Source: Pseudomonas alcaliphila JAB1 (lineage in GTDB: Bacteria; Pseudomonadota; Gammaproteobacteria; Pseudomonadales; Pseudomonadaceae). Taken from it: a stretch of 64,000 bases of DNA. Each line of letters starts with the position of its first letter. Position 1 is the stretch's first letter. This document shows, one piece after another, positions 46,635 to 58,597 of this stretch. The stretch spans positions 4,091,501 to 4,155,500 of the forward strand of contig NZ_CP016162.1 in NCBI RefSeq assembly GCF_001941865.1, written 5' to 3'. Made by a program: the position numbers and the translations under genes. A model generated the notes under the pieces. The model saw only the letters and a list, made by a program, of their open reading frames with translations, had not been told where the DNA came from and searched no databases.

Positions 46635-47774
46635 ATGATCATTTCTGCCTCGACCGACTATCGCGCCGCCGCTCAACGCAGGCTGCCGCCCTTCCTGTTC
46701 CATTACGCCGATGGCGGCGCCTACGCCGAGCACACGCTGCGCCGCAACGTCGCCGACCTGTCGGACATCGAACTGCGCCAGCGCGTGCTGAAGAACATGT
46801 CCGAACTGGACCTGTCCACCGAGCTGTTCGGCGAAAAGATGTCGATGCCGGTAGGCCTGGCGCCAGTCGGCCTGACCGGCATGTTCGCCCGCCGTGGCGA
46901 GGTGCAGGCAGCCAAGGCGGCAGCGGCCAAGGGCATTCCCTTCACCCTGTCCACCGTGTCGGTGTGCCCGATCGAGGAAGTGGCCCCGGCCATCGACCGG
47001 CCGATGTGGTTCCAGCTCTACGTGCTGAAAGACCGCGGTTTCATGAAGAACGCACTGGAGCGCGCCAAGGCCGCCGGCTGCTCGACCCTGGTGTTCACCG
47101 TCGACATGCCCGTGCCCGGCGCCCGCTACCGCGATGCCCACTCCGGCATGAGTGGCCCGAACGCGGCGCTGCGCCGCATGCTGCAGGCCATGACTCACCC
47201 GCAGTGGGCCTGGGACGTCGGCCTGATGGGCAAACCGCACGACCTGGGCAACATCTCCGCCTACCGCGGCAACCCGACCGGCCTGGCGGACTATATCGGC
47301 TGGCTGGGCGCCAACTTCGACCCGTCGATCTCCTGGAAGGATCTGGAATGGATCCGTGATTTCTGGGACGGCCCGATGGTGATCAAGGGCATCCTCGACC
47401 CGGAAGACGCCCGCGACGCGGTGACCTTCGGCGCCGACGGCATCATCGTCTCCAACCACGGTGGTCGTCAGCTCGACGGCGTGCTGTCCAGCGCCCGTGC
47501 TCTGCCGGCCATCGCCGATGCGGTCAAGGGTGACCTGAAGATCCTCGCCGACTCCGGCATCCGCACCGGCCTCGACGTGGTGCGCATGATTGCTCTCGGC
47601 GCCGACACCGTGCTGCTCGGCCGCGCCTTCCTCTACGCCCTGGCCGCTGCCGGTGGCGCCGGTGTGAGCAACCTGCTCGACCTGATCGAGAAGGAAATGC
47701 GCGTGGCGATGGTGCTGACCGGCGCCAAGTCCATCGCCGAAATCACTCCGGATCTGCTGGTAAAGGAGCGTTGA
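46635..47774 (+). CDS. lldD: L-lactate dehydrogenase (FMN, quinone-linked)
   Basis: Oxidises L-lactate to pyruvate at the membrane. 379 residues of the alpha-hydroxyacid oxidase family: substrate-binding Tyr near [25 protein letters not shown] for FMN, and the signature [10 protein letters not shown] with the catalytic His275. The start has AGGATGA upstream. Confidence 0.97.
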   Translation: MIISASTDYRAAAQRRLPPFLFHYADGGAYAEHTLRRNVADLSDIELRQRVLKNMSELDLSTELFGEKMSMPVGLAPVGLTGMFARRGEVQAAKAAAAKGIPFTLSTVSVCPIEEVAPAIDRPMWFQLYVLKDRGFMKNALERAKAAGCSTLVFTVDMPVPGARYRDAHSGMSGPNAALRRMLQAMTHPQWAWDVGLMGKPHDLGNISAYRGNPTGLADYIGWLGANFDPSISWKDLEWIRDFWDGPMVIKGILDPEDARDAVTFGADGIIVSNHGGRQLDGVLSSARALPAIADAVKGDLKILADSGIRTGLDVVRMIALGADTVLLGRAFLYALAAAGGAGVSNLLDLIEKEMRVAMVLTGAKSIAEITPDLLVKER

Positions 47775-47778
47775 GCCA

Positions 47779-49491
47779 ATGACTGCTGCCGCCTCTATCA
47801 CCCGTGACGCCCTGCTGGCGCAGATGCGCCAGATCGTCGGCAGCAGCCACGTGCTGACCGACGAACAAGCCACACGGCGTTTCCGCAAGGGCCACCGTAC
47901 GGGTGAAGGCAACGTGCTGGCGGTGGTGCGCCCAGGCTCCTTGCTGGAGCAGTGGCGCATCCTGCAGGCGGCAGTAGCGGCCGACCGCATCGTCATCATG
48001 CAGGCGGCCAACACCGGCCTGACCGGCGGCTCCACCCCCGACGGTGCCGATTACGACCGCGAGATCGTGCTGATCAGCACCCTGCGCATCACCGGCGTAC
48101 AACTGATCAACGATGGCGAGCAGGTGGTGTGCCTGCCCGGCGCCACCCTGGATCGCCTGGAACAGGCATTGGCGCCGCTGAATCGCGAACCGCACTCGGT
48201 GATCGGCTCGTCCTGCATCGGCGCCTCGGTACTCGGCGGCATCTGCAACAACTCCGGCGGCGCCCTGGTGCGCCGTGGCCCGGCCTATACCGAGCTGGCG
48301 CTGTATGCACAGGTTAAAGATGACGGTTCGCTGGAACTGGTCAACCACCTGGGGATCGAGCTGGGCAACGATCCGGAGGAAATCCTCACCCGCCTGCAGA
48401 GCGGCGACTACACACCACAGCAGGTGCGCAACGAAGAGACGGCAAAGGCCTCCGACGCGCGCTACGGCGAGCACGTGCGCGACGTCGATGCCGACACTCC
48501 GGCGCGCTTCAACGCCGACCCATCGCGCCTGTTCGAGGCCTCCGGTTCGGCCGGCAAACTGTGCCTGTTCGCGGTGCGCCTGGACACCTTCCCGAAAGAG
48601 CCGAGCACGGTGTTCTATATCGGCAGCAACGACCCGCACGATCTGACCGAAGTGCGCCGCCACCTGCTGGCCAGGCTGCCGCGCCTGCCGATTGCCGGGG
48701 AATACATCCACCGCACCGCCTTCGACATCGGCGAGAAATATGGCAAGGACACCTTCCTGGTGATCGACAAGTTCGGTACGTCCAAGGTGCCGGCTGCCTT
48801 CGCCATGAAGAGCCGGGTCGACGGCTTCTTCGAACGCTTCGGCCTGCGTGGCGTGACCGACAAGGTGATCCAGGCGCTGATGAACCTGCTGCCCAGCCAC
48901 CTGCCGGTGCGCATGCGCGAATACCGTGATCGCTACGAGCATCACCTGCTGGTGCGGGTGTCCAACGACACGCTGGAGCAGACCCGCAGCTTCCTCAGCG
49001 AGTATTTCACCGGCAGTGCCAGCGGCGCCTATTTCGAGTGCGACGCCGAGGAAGGCCGCAAGGCCTTCCTGCATCGCTTCGCCATTGCCGGTGCCGCGAT
49101 CCGCTACCGCGAGTCGCACCGCAGCAGCGTCGAAGACATCCTCGCCCTGGACATCGCCCTGCGCCGCAACGACCGCGACTGGGTCGAGACGCTGCCGGCC
49201 GAGATGGAAGAGCAGATCATCCACAAGCTGTACTACGGGCACTTCTTCTGCCACGTGTTCCATCAGGACTATATCGTCAAGAAGGGTAATGACCCGCTCG
49301 CCATGGAACATGCCATGTGGAAGCTGCTGGACGAACGCCGCGCCGAGTACCCGGCCGAGCACAACGTTGGCCATCTGTACGTGGCCAAGCCGGCGTTGGC
49401 CGGGTTCTACCGCGAGCTCGACCCGACCAATACCTTCAACCCCGGCATCGGCCATACCTCGAAGAAGAAACATTGGGGTGGTTGTTGCTAA
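47779..49491 (+). CDS. dld: D-lactate dehydrogenase, quinone-dependent (Dld type)
   Basis: FAD enzyme that oxidises D-lactate to pyruvate on the inner face of the membrane. 570 residues, close to the 571 of E. coli Dld: FAD-binding PCMH domain (MQAANTGLTGGSTPDGADY, SSCIGASVLGGICNNSGGALVRRGPAYTE), membrane-binding and cap regions. It starts 4 bases after lldD with AAAGGAG upstream, so lldP-lldD-dld is one operon. In P. aeruginosa this position holds a larger two-domain oxidase instead. Confidence 0.95.
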   Translation: MTAAASITRDALLAQMRQIVGSSHVLTDEQATRRFRKGHRTGEGNVLAVVRPGSLLEQWRILQAAVAADRIVIMQAANTGLTGGSTPDGADYDREIVLISTLRITGVQLINDGEQVVCLPGATLDRLEQALAPLNREPHSVIGSSCIGASVLGGICNNSGGALVRRGPAYTELALYAQVKDDGSLELVNHLGIELGNDPEEILTRLQSGDYTPQQVRNEETAKASDARYGEHVRDVDADTPARFNADPSRLFEASGSAGKLCLFAVRLDTFPKEPSTVFYIGSNDPHDLTEVRRHLLARLPRLPIAGEYIHRTAFDIGEKYGKDTFLVIDKFGTSKVPAAFAMKSRVDGFFERFGLRGVTDKVIQALMNLLPSHLPVRMREYRDRYEHHLLVRVSNDTLEQTRSFLSEYFTGSASGAYFECDAEEGRKAFLHRFAIAGAAIRYRESHRSSVEDILALDIALRRNDRDWVETLPAEMEEQIIHKLYYGHFFCHVFHQDYIVKKGNDPLAMEHAMWKLLDERRAEYPAEHNVGHLYVAKPALAGFYRELDPTNTFNPGIGHTSKKKHWGGCC

Positions 49492-49507
49492 GAGGCTGAC
49501 GCTTTAC

Positions 49508-49565
49508 GTAGGAGCGGCTTCAGCCGCGAACCGGCCGCGAACCTCGCGGCTGAAGCCGCTCCTAC
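49508..49565. repeat. REP-type inverted pair
   Basis: GTAGGAGCGGCTTCAGCCGC and its inverted copy ending GCCGCTCCTAC enclose GAACCGGCCGCGAACC. This is the common Pseudomonas REP type in head-to-head arrangement (BIME). Confidence 0.85.
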
Positions 49566-49574
49566 GGATTAGGT

Positions 49575-49680
49575 GTAGGGCGGCCTCACGAGCGTAGCGA
49601 GTAGCCCACCGGGCCATGCCAGGCCTGACAGCACAACGACCGTCTGAAACTCCAGCGGCGTACGACTTGGCAACGACTGC
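49575..49680. repeat. Degenerate dispersed repeat, related to 43598-43790
   Basis: GTAGGGCGG (49575), GGCCATGCCAGG (49611), CTCCAGCGGCGTACG (49651) occur in the same order as downstream of smpB. No ORF is credible. Confidence 0.55.
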
Positions 49681-49728
49681 ATGGATGCAGGAGGTAGAGC
49701 GCGAGTAGGCCCTCCTCACCGTAAACCT

Positions 49729-49808
49729 GTGGGAGGCGCTTCAGCGGCGACGGTCGCGGCTGAAGCCCCTCCCACAAAAGCTCCGTAGCCCGGATGCAAT
49801 CCGGGGCC
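49729..49808. repeat. Second REP-type pair and a GTAGCCCGGATGCAATCCGGG copy
   Basis: GTGGGAGGCGCTTCAGC ... GCTGAAGCCCCTCCCAC (49729-49775) is a diverged REP pair; at 49785-49808 follows the palindromic motif also found at 39602. With 49508-49680 they fill the 390-base dld-clpB gap. Confidence 0.8.
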
Positions 49809-49836
49809 AACAAAAACCGATGTCCCGCACAAAAGC

Positions 49837-49863
49837 AAAGGCCCGCCAAATTGGCGGGCCTTT
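49837..49863 (-). terminator. Terminator of clpB
   Basis: AAAGGCCCGCCAA / TTGGCGGGCCTTT, a perfect stem; on the minus strand followed by GCTTTTGTG. It lies 20 bases beyond the clpB stop, between convergent genes. Confidence 0.85.
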
Positions 49864-49882
49864 GTGCTTACGCGGCAAGCGA

Positions 49883-52447
<2,565 letters not shown>

Positions 52448-52496
52448 ATATGTCCTTCCTCCAGAATGGCGGGCCGGGACAACATCCCCGAAAAAA

Positions 52497-52636
52497 GGGC
52501 GCCTCTAAAAACGTAGGCGAGGCAGTCAGTACAAGGCAAAAACAAGCGAAAAAGCGGAGTTTACGAGCTGTAAATGAGCATTTTGAGCTTGTTTTTAACG
52601 CAGTAATGACAACGCAGATAGTTTTTAGAGGCGTCC
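52497..52636 (-). repeat. Structured intergenic repeat, copy C
   Basis: Same family as copies A and B, inverted in the window. Outer arms GGACGCCTCTAAAAAC and GTTTTTAGAGGCGCCC (read on the minus strand) pair; inner AAAAACAAGC and GCTTGTTTTT pair; TTTAC/GTAAA kept. It lies in the likely leader of clpB. Confidence 0.9.
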
Positions 52637-52661
52637 GTAGAAGCCCGCCGAGATACAGACT

Positions 52662-52689
52662 AGATAAGGACGATTACGCCGTATTCAAG
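52662..52689 (-). promoter_or_regulatory. Possible sigma-32 promoter of clpB
   Basis: Minus strand CTTGAAT at 52689-52683, a 13-base spacer and CCTTATCT. The -35 matches the RpoH consensus in six of seven bases; the -10 is weaker. No better candidate is seen closer to clpB. Confidence 0.45.
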
Positions 52690-52709
52690 ACGTGACGACT
52701 TGATCCAGA

Positions 52710-53447
52710 TCAGCGCCAGATCACCTGCTGCTCCAGCGGAAAGCGCAGACGCGGGTTGTAGACGCCCTTCTCGCCCTGGCGCCCGACGGCCAGCAGCATG
52801 ATCGGGATGGCCTGACGCGGGATATCCAGCACACGACGCAGGCGCGGCTCGTCGAAGCCTTCCATCGGACAGGTGGCATAGCCATGGCTCTGGAAGGCCA
52901 GCATCAGGTTCTCCGCCGCCAGCGCCGTCGACTTAACCGCCCACAATCGCATGTCAGCCTTGCTGTTGGGCTTGCGCATCAATGGTCTGCGCACACCCAT
53001 CAGTCGCACCAGCTGACGCTTGAACAAACCCAGCAAGCCCAGCGGCCCCTGGTTGTACTGGAACGGCGCGGTCTTGCTGTAGAAACTGCGGATGCGCGCC
53101 GGCACCTCGGCCTCCGGCCAGTAATCGATGACGTTGCGGCAGGCCTGACGCCAGGTGTCCGGGCGCGCCAGCACGGCGATGATCAAAGGTGCACGGGCGG
53201 CGTTCTGGCTCATGCATACCGGGTGCAACTGCGCCAGCAGCGCCGGATCGCGAATCACCTGAAAACTCCAGGGCTGCAGGTTGCAGGAATTTGGCGCCAG
53301 CACGGCCAACTCCAGGCAATCGCGAATCACCGCCTCCGGCACCGGTTCGGGAGTGAAGCGGCGTACCGCGCGGCGACTTTCGATCAGCGCGCGCAGTTCG
53401 GCCGGCGAAGCCATGGCGGGTGTTTGCTCGTTGAGAAAGCTGGTCAT
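52710..53447 (-). CDS. Nitroreductase family protein
   Basis: A 245-residue FMN-dependent oxidoreductase fold, from ATG 53447 with GAGGAG upstream. The N-terminal ESRRAVRRFTPEPVPEAVI and PNSCNLQPWSFQVI segments are typical of the flavin-binding site, as is the C-terminal ATCPMEGFD. It is longer than simple nitroreductases because of a middle insertion (about 100-150). Substrate unknown. Confidence 0.85.
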   Translation of the reverse strand: MTSFLNEQTPAMASPAELRALIESRRAVRRFTPEPVPEAVIRDCLELAVLAPNSCNLQPWSFQVIRDPALLAQLHPVCMSQNAARAPLIIAVLARPDTWRQACRNVIDYWPEAEVPARIRSFYSKTAPFQYNQGPLGLLGLFKRQLVRLMGVRRPLMRKPNSKADMRLWAVKSTALAAENLMLAFQSHGYATCPMEGFDEPRLRRVLDIPRQAIPIMLLAVGRQGEKGVYNPRLRFPLEQQVIWR

Positions 53448-53578
53448 GGGCGCACTCCTCGGCAGTCGCCCGATTAAGCAACCGGGCGGCTTTGCGAACA
53501 AGAGGATGGGAGGAAATGGCCGTGGATTTGGCTGATCAGCCTCACCTGCGCCTCTGATCGAGACGCAGGAGCCAAGAC

Positions 53579-54064
53579 CTAGAGGCCGAGCGATTTCTCG
53601 ATGGACTGGATCAGTGCAGGATCATCCGGCGTGGTGCGCGGCGAGAATCGCGCCAGCACGCGGCCATCCTGGCCGACCAGAAACTTCTCGAAATTCCAGG
53701 TGATATCGCCCGGAAACTCGGCGCCCTCGCCCGCCAGCAGGCGATACAGCGGGTGGCGACCTGGGCCATTGACCTCCAGCTTGCTGCCCAGCGGGAAGGT
53801 CACGCCATAGTTGAGGCTGCAGAACGAGCGGATCTCGTCCTCGCTGCCCGGCTCCTGACCGGCAAACTGGTTGCAGGGCACCCCGAGCACGGTAAAGCCA
53901 TTGCCCTTGTACTGCTGATAGAGCTTTTCCAGCCCCGCGTACTGAGGCGTCAGGCCGCACTTGGAGGCGACGTTCACCACCAGCACCACCTGGCCCTTGT
54001 AGGGCGCCAGCGGCAGTTCCTGGCCATCCAGCGCGCGTAGATTGAGATCGTGAAAGGCACTCAT
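53579..54064 (-). CDS. Glutathione/thioredoxin peroxidase (GPx family)
   Basis: Reduces hydroperoxides. 161 residues with catalytic Cys36 (NVASKCGLTPQY), Gln70 (QFAGQEPG) and Trp123 (WNFEKFLV), the GPx triad. Bacterial members of this Cys type often use thioredoxin. In P. aeruginosa the homologue also neighbours slyD. About 180 bases and a terminator separate it from slyD. Confidence 0.93.
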   Translation of the reverse strand: MSAFHDLNLRALDGQELPLAPYKGQVVLVVNVASKCGLTPQYAGLEKLYQQYKGNGFTVLGVPCNQFAGQEPGSEDEIRSFCSLNYGVTFPLGSKLEVNGPGRHPLYRLLAGEGAEFPGDITWNFEKFLVGQDGRVLARFSPRTTPDDPALIQSIEKSLGL

Positions 54065-54150
54065 GACGAACTTCCTCAGCGAATTCAGTGCAGCGGGCGC
54101 AAGGCCCTGTAATCCTCGAGGCAGCTGCGTTTGGGCAAGCCGCCATGCAT

Positions 54151-54175
54151 AAAAAAGGCGCCCTAAGGCGCCTTT
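54151..54175 (-). terminator. Terminator of slyD
   Basis: Minus strand AAAGGCGCC TTAG GGCGCCTTTTTT, a perfect stem with six T, 67 bases beyond slyD. Confidence 0.88.
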
Positions 54176-54241
54176 ATCGCAAGCTTGAGCTTAGCAGCGG
54201 TTGAACCAGTGAGAACGACCGCAAGTCGCCTGACAGGCAAC

Positions 54242-54727
54242 TTAGTGGTGGTGACCACCTTCGCCATGGATATGACCATGAGCCACTTCTTCTTCGCTGG
54301 CGTCACGCACGTTAACGACCTTGACCTTGAAGTTCAGGCGCTGACCGGCCAGCGGGTGATTACCGTCGACGGTCACGTCGTCACCGTCGATATCGCGGAT
54401 GGTAACGATCTGCATGCTGCCGTCCGGGCCCGAAGCGTGGAACTGCATGCCCACTTCCAGGGTGTCGACGCCTTCGAACATGGCGCGGCTCAGAGTCGCG
54501 ACCAGCTCGGCGCTGTATTCGCCGTAGGCTTCTTCCGGCTCGACGGAAACGTCCAGCTCATCGCCAACCTGCTTGCCAACCAGGGCCTTCTCGAGACCGG
54601 CGATGATATTGCCGGCACCATGCAGATACACCAGCGGCGCGCCGCCACTGGAGCTGTCGATCACCTCACCGGCATCGTTGGTCAGGGTATAGTCGATGGA
54701 GACGGCCTTGTTGGCGGCGATCAGCAT
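54242..54727 (-). CDS. slyD: FKBP-type peptidyl-prolyl isomerase SlyD
   Basis: 161 residues from ATG 54727 (MLIAANKAVSIDYTL), with AAGGTC upstream. FKBP domain with LVYLHGAGNIIAGLEKALVG, inserted chaperone flap (about 70-130) and a His-rich metal-binding tail (AHGHIHGEGGHHH). It is a folding helper and nickel chaperone in E. coli. Divergent from the DUF3565-ackA-pta genes. Confidence 0.96.
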   Translation of the reverse strand: MLIAANKAVSIDYTLTNDAGEVIDSSSGGAPLVYLHGAGNIIAGLEKALVGKQVGDELDVSVEPEEAYGEYSAELVATLSRAMFEGVDTLEVGMQFHASGPDGSMQIVTIRDIDGDDVTVDGNHPLAGQRLNFKVKVVNVRDASEEEVAHGHIHGEGGHHH

Positions 54728-54813
54728 GGGGAGACCTTTTGCGAAAGATAAATGAACGGGCAAGTTTAACCAACGCCAGCCTGGATTGCGACCCGAGCCC
54801 GGACAAACGGGCC

Positions 54814-55023
54814 GTGCGTATCGTTGATTTTCGTCAGGACGACGACGGCGACTGGGTGGCAGTCTTGTCTTGCGGCCATACTCAGCATGTACGCCACCGA
54901 CCACCCTGGCAGAATCGGCCCTGGGTACTCGATCCCGAGCAGCGCCAAGTCAGGCTGGGAAGCCTCTTCCCCTGTGGCTGGTGCGCCATGGATCGGTCGC
55001 ACGATGAATCCAAGGAAGTCTAA
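54814..55023 (+). CDS. DUF3565 small protein
   Basis: A 69-residue protein if it starts at GTG 54814 (VRIVDFRQDDDGDWVA); an earlier TTG start at 54739 would add 25 poorly conserved residues. It contains SCGHTQHVRHRPPW and FPCGWC, a Cys/His pattern suggestive of metal binding. The stop (55021-55023) is immediately followed by the ackA ATG. Function unknown; the same position before ackA is common in Pseudomonas. Confidence 0.75.
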   Translation: MRIVDFRQDDDGDWVAVLSCGHTQHVRHRPPWQNRPWVLDPEQRQVRLGSLFPCGWCAMDRSHDESKEV

Positions 55024-56208
55024 ATGTCTGCACGCAACATTCTGGTGATCAACTGCGGCAGCTCGTCGATCAAGTTCGCCTTGGTCAACGAAGCGCAGGA
55101 AACCTTCATGCTCAGCGGCCTGGCCGAGCGTCTTGGCAGCCCCGAGGCGGTGCTGCACTGGCAACAAGGCGAACAAAAGGACAGCCTGGTCCTGCCGGGC
55201 GCTGACCACCGCCTGGCCCTGTCGCATCTTCTACCTGTGGTACAGCAGGCCGCAGCCGGTGAGCTGCACGGCATCGGCCACCGCGTGGTGCATGGCGGCG
55301 AGCACTTCTCCGGGGCCTCTCGTCTGGACGCCACCAGCCTGCAAGCGATCCGCCAGGTCGCGCCGCTGGCCCCGCTGCATAACCCGGCCAATCTGCAGGG
55401 TATCGAGGCGGCGATGAAGCTGTTCCCGGAGCTGGTCCAGGTGGCGGTGTTCGATACCGCCTTTCATCAAAGCCTGCCCGAGCACGCCTACCGCTACGCC
55501 GTACCGCAGGCGCTCTACGCCGAACACGGCGTGCGCCGCTATGGCTTCCACGGCACCAGTCACCACTATGTCAGCCGCCAGGCCGCGCAGATGAGCGACC
55601 TGGCGTACGACGCCAGCAGCTGGCTGGTCGCGCACCTTGGCAATGGCAGCTCCACCTGCGCCGTGGAAAATGGCCATAGCCGCGACACCAGCATGGGCCT
55701 GACACCGCTGGAGGGCCTGGTGATGGGCACACGCAGCGGCGATGTCGACCCCAACCTGCACGGCCACCTGGCACGCACCCTGGGCTGGAGCCTGGAGCGG
55801 ATCGACAGCATGCTCAACAAGGACAGCGGCCTGCTCGGCCTGTCCGGCCTGTCCAACGACATGCGCACGCTGGAGCAGGCCCGCGAACAGGGCCATGCCG
55901 GCGCCACCCTGGCCATCGAGGTGTTCTGCTACCGCCTGGCCAAATCGCTGGCGGCGATGAGCTGCGCACTGCGCCGCCTCGACGGGCTGATCTTCACCGG
56001 CGGTATCGGCGAAAACTCGGCGCTGATCCGCAGCAAGACCGTGAACCATCTCAGCCTGCTCGGGCTGCAGCTGGATGCCCAGGCCAACGTCCGCTGCGTA
56101 CGCGGCGTCGCCGGTGCCATTCACGCCGACGGTCACCCGCGCGTGCTGGTGGTACCAACCAATGAAGAGCGGCAGATCGCCCTCGATACCCTTGCCCTGC
56201 TCGACTGA
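55024..56208 (+). CDS. ackA: Acetate kinase
   Basis: Converts acetate and ATP to acetyl phosphate and back; with Pta it links acetate and acetyl-CoA and makes ATP in overflow metabolism. 394 residues: [10 protein letters not shown] (10-19), [33 protein letters not shown], and the signature [11 protein letters not shown]. The Shine-Dalgarno AAGGAAG lies in the DUF3565 tail. Confidence 0.97.
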   Translation: MSARNILVINCGSSSIKFALVNEAQETFMLSGLAERLGSPEAVLHWQQGEQKDSLVLPGADHRLALSHLLPVVQQAAAGELHGIGHRVVHGGEHFSGASRLDATSLQAIRQVAPLAPLHNPANLQGIEAAMKLFPELVQVAVFDTAFHQSLPEHAYRYAVPQALYAEHGVRRYGFHGTSHHYVSRQAAQMSDLAYDASSWLVAHLGNGSSTCAVENGHSRDTSMGLTPLEGLVMGTRSGDVDPNLHGHLARTLGWSLERIDSMLNKDSGLLGLSGLSNDMRTLEQAREQGHAGATLAIEVFCYRLAKSLAAMSCALRRLDGLIFTGGIGENSALIRSKTVNHLSLLGLQLDAQANVRCVRGVAGAIHADGHPRVLVVPTNEERQIALDTLALLD

Positions 56209-56217
56209 GGCTATTTC

Positions 56218-58311
56218 ATGCATACCTTCTTCATCGCCCCCACCGGTTTCGGTGTCGGCCTCACCTCCATCAGCCTCGGCCTGGTCGGCGCGCTGGAGCG
56301 CAGCGGCCTCAAGGTCGGTTTCTTCAAGCCCATCGCCCAGCCACATGCCGGCGACCTCGGCCCGGAGCGCTCCAGCGAGCTGATCGCCCGCACCCACGGT
56401 CTGAACTCGCCCAAACCGCTGCCGCTCAGCCATGTCGAGCGCATGCTCGGCGATGGTCAACTGGATGAACTGCTGGAAGAGATCATCAGCCTCTACCAGC
56501 AGGCCGCCGCCGACAAGGACGTGGTCATCGTCGAAGGCATGGTACCGACGCGCCACGCCAGCTACGCCGCACGGGTCAATTTCCATCTGGCCAAGAGCCT
56601 GGATGCCGACGTGATCCTGGTCAGCGCCCCGGAAGACGAGAACCTAACCGAACTGTCCGACCGCATCGAAATCCAGGCGCAGCTGTTCGGCGGGCCGAAG
56701 GACCCGAAAGTGCTCGGCGTGATTCTCAACAAGGTGCGCAGCGAAGATGGCATCACCGCCTTTGCCGAGCGCCTGCTGGAACTCTCACCACTGCTCAAGA
56801 GCCAGGACTTCCGCCTGCTCGGCTGCATTCCCTGGCAGGACGAACTGAACGCGCCGCGCACCAAGGACATCGCCGAGCTGCTCGGCGCGCGCATCCTCAA
56901 CGCTGGCGATTACGAGCAGCGGCGCATGCTCAAGATTGTGCTCTGCGCCCGCGCCGTGGCCAACAGCGTGCAGTTGCTCAAGCCCGGCACCCTGGTGGTG
57001 ACGCCGGGTGACCGCGACGACATCATCCTTTCCGCCAGCCTGGCGGCGATGAATGGCGTACCGCTGGCCGGGCTGCTGCTGTGCAGCGACTTCGCTCCCG
57101 ACCCACGCATCATGGAGCTGTGCCAGGGCGCCCTGGCCAGTGGCCTGCCGGTGATGACCGTGAGCACCGGCTCCTACGATACCGCCACCAACCTCAACCG
57201 CCTGAACAAGGAAATCCCCCTGGATGACCGCGAGCGCGCGGAGAAGGTCTCCGACTTCGTCGCCGGGCATATCGATCATGACTGGTTGAGCGCGCGCTGC
57301 GGCACACCACGCGAGCTGCGCCTGTCGCCCCCGGCCTTCCGCTACCAGCTGGTGCAACGCGCCAAGGCCGCCGCCAAGCGCATCGTCCTGCCCGAGGGCA
57401 GCGAGCCACGCACCGTTCAGGCCGCCGCCATCTGCCAGGCACGCGGCATTGCCCGCTGCGTGCTGCTGGCCAAGCCGGAAGAGGTGCATGCAGTCGCCCG
57501 AGCACAGGGTATCGAGCTGCCGGAAGGTCTGGAAATTCTCGACCCGGATCTGATTCGCGGTCGCTATGTCGCGCCGATGGTGGAACTGCGCAAGGGCAAG
57601 GGCCTCAACGCGCCAATGGCCGAGGCGCAGCTGGAGGACACCGTGGTGCTCGGCACCATGATGCTGGCACTGGACGAAGTGGACGGCCTGGTGTCTGGCG
57701 CCATTCACACCACCGCCAACACCATTCGCCCGGCGCTGCAGCTGATCAAGACTGCACCGGGTTACAACCTGGTGTCCTCGGTGTTCTTCATGCTGTTGCC
57801 GGATCAGGTGCTGGTCTATGGCGACTGCGCGGTGAACCCTGACCCCAACGCCGAGCAGTTGGCCGAGATCGCCCTGCAGAGCGCCGCCTCGGCGCAGGCC
57901 TTCGGCATTCCGCCGCGCGTGGCCATGCTCAGCTACTCCACCGGTGATTCAGGCAGCGGCGAAGAAGTGGAGAAAGTGCGCACCGCCACTCGCCTGGCCC
58001 GCGAGAAACGTCCGGACCTGCTGCTCGACGGCCCGCTGCAGTACGACGCCGCGGCCATCGAAAGCGTCGGCCGGCAAAAGGCGCCGAACAGCCCGGTGGC
58101 CGGTCGCGCCACGGTGTTCGTGTTCCCCGACCTGAATACCGGCAATACCACCTACAAGGCGGTGCAGCGCAGTGCCGAATGCATCAGCGTCGGTCCGATG
58201 CTGCAGGGTCTGCGCAAGCCGGTGAACGACCTGTCGCGCGGTGCGCTGGTCGATGACATCGTCTATACCATCGCTCTGACGGCAATCCAGGCGGCCGATC
58301 TACCGAGCTGA
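56218..58311 (+). CDS. pta: Phosphate acetyltransferase
   Basis: Makes acetyl-CoA from acetyl phosphate. 697 residues: N-terminal P-loop/DRTGG domains (FIAPTGFGVGLTSISLGLVGAL, TPGDRDDIILS), and the C-terminal PTA_PTB catalytic domain (about 375-697, KRIVLPEGSEPRTVQAAA, LVYGDCAVNPDPNAEQLAEIAL). It starts 9 bases after ackA with GAGG upstream: an ackA-pta operon. Confidence 0.97.
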   Translation: MHTFFIAPTGFGVGLTSISLGLVGALERSGLKVGFFKPIAQPHAGDLGPERSSELIARTHGLNSPKPLPLSHVERMLGDGQLDELLEEIISLYQQAAADKDVVIVEGMVPTRHASYAARVNFHLAKSLDADVILVSAPEDENLTELSDRIEIQAQLFGGPKDPKVLGVILNKVRSEDGITAFAERLLELSPLLKSQDFRLLGCIPWQDELNAPRTKDIAELLGARILNAGDYEQRRMLKIVLCARAVANSVQLLKPGTLVVTPGDRDDIILSASLAAMNGVPLAGLLLCSDFAPDPRIMELCQGALASGLPVMTVSTGSYDTATNLNRLNKEIPLDDRERAEKVSDFVAGHIDHDWLSARCGTPRELRLSPPAFRYQLVQRAKAAAKRIVLPEGSEPRTVQAAAICQARGIARCVLLAKPEEVHAVARAQGIELPEGLEILDPDLIRGRYVAPMVELRKGKGLNAPMAEAQLEDTVVLGTMMLALDEVDGLVSGAIHTTANTIRPALQLIKTAPGYNLVSSVFFMLLPDQVLVYGDCAVNPDPNAEQLAEIALQSAASAQAFGIPPRVAMLSYSTGDSGSGEEVEKVRTATRLAREKRPDLLLDGPLQYDAAAIESVGRQKAPNSPVAGRATVFVFPDLNTGNTTYKAVQRSAECISVGPMLQGLRKPVNDLSRGALVDDIVYTIALTAIQAADLPS

Positions 58312-58327
58312 AGCCAGGCAGGACCTA

Positions 58328-58356
58328 GGGTGCGCCGCATGTTCAGCCGGCGCACC
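58328..58356 (+). terminator. Inverted repeat after pta
   Basis: GGTGCGCCG and CGGCGCACC pair around CATGTTCAGC, 16 bases after pta; no T run follows. A possible weak terminator; the rest of the 286-base gap before the acyltransferase shows nothing clear. Confidence 0.4.
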
Positions 58357-58597
58357 AGGAAGGACGCCCTCGTTCGCCGGTCAAAAAAAGCCGGTGCCTA
58401 TGGCCTACCCTGCAAGCCAGTGAAACCAACGGGTCATCACTGGCACTTGCAGGTCAGTGCACAACCGTTACCCTTGGCGCCGAACCAGCTCGCCGCACGG
58501 AACGCCGCAGCTCTTTCGACTGATACGGGGCGCAGAGAAAGCCCCCTTCTCAGGCTGCCCGCCGGGCGTGCAGCCTGCTTACGGAGGCGTTTGCCCG

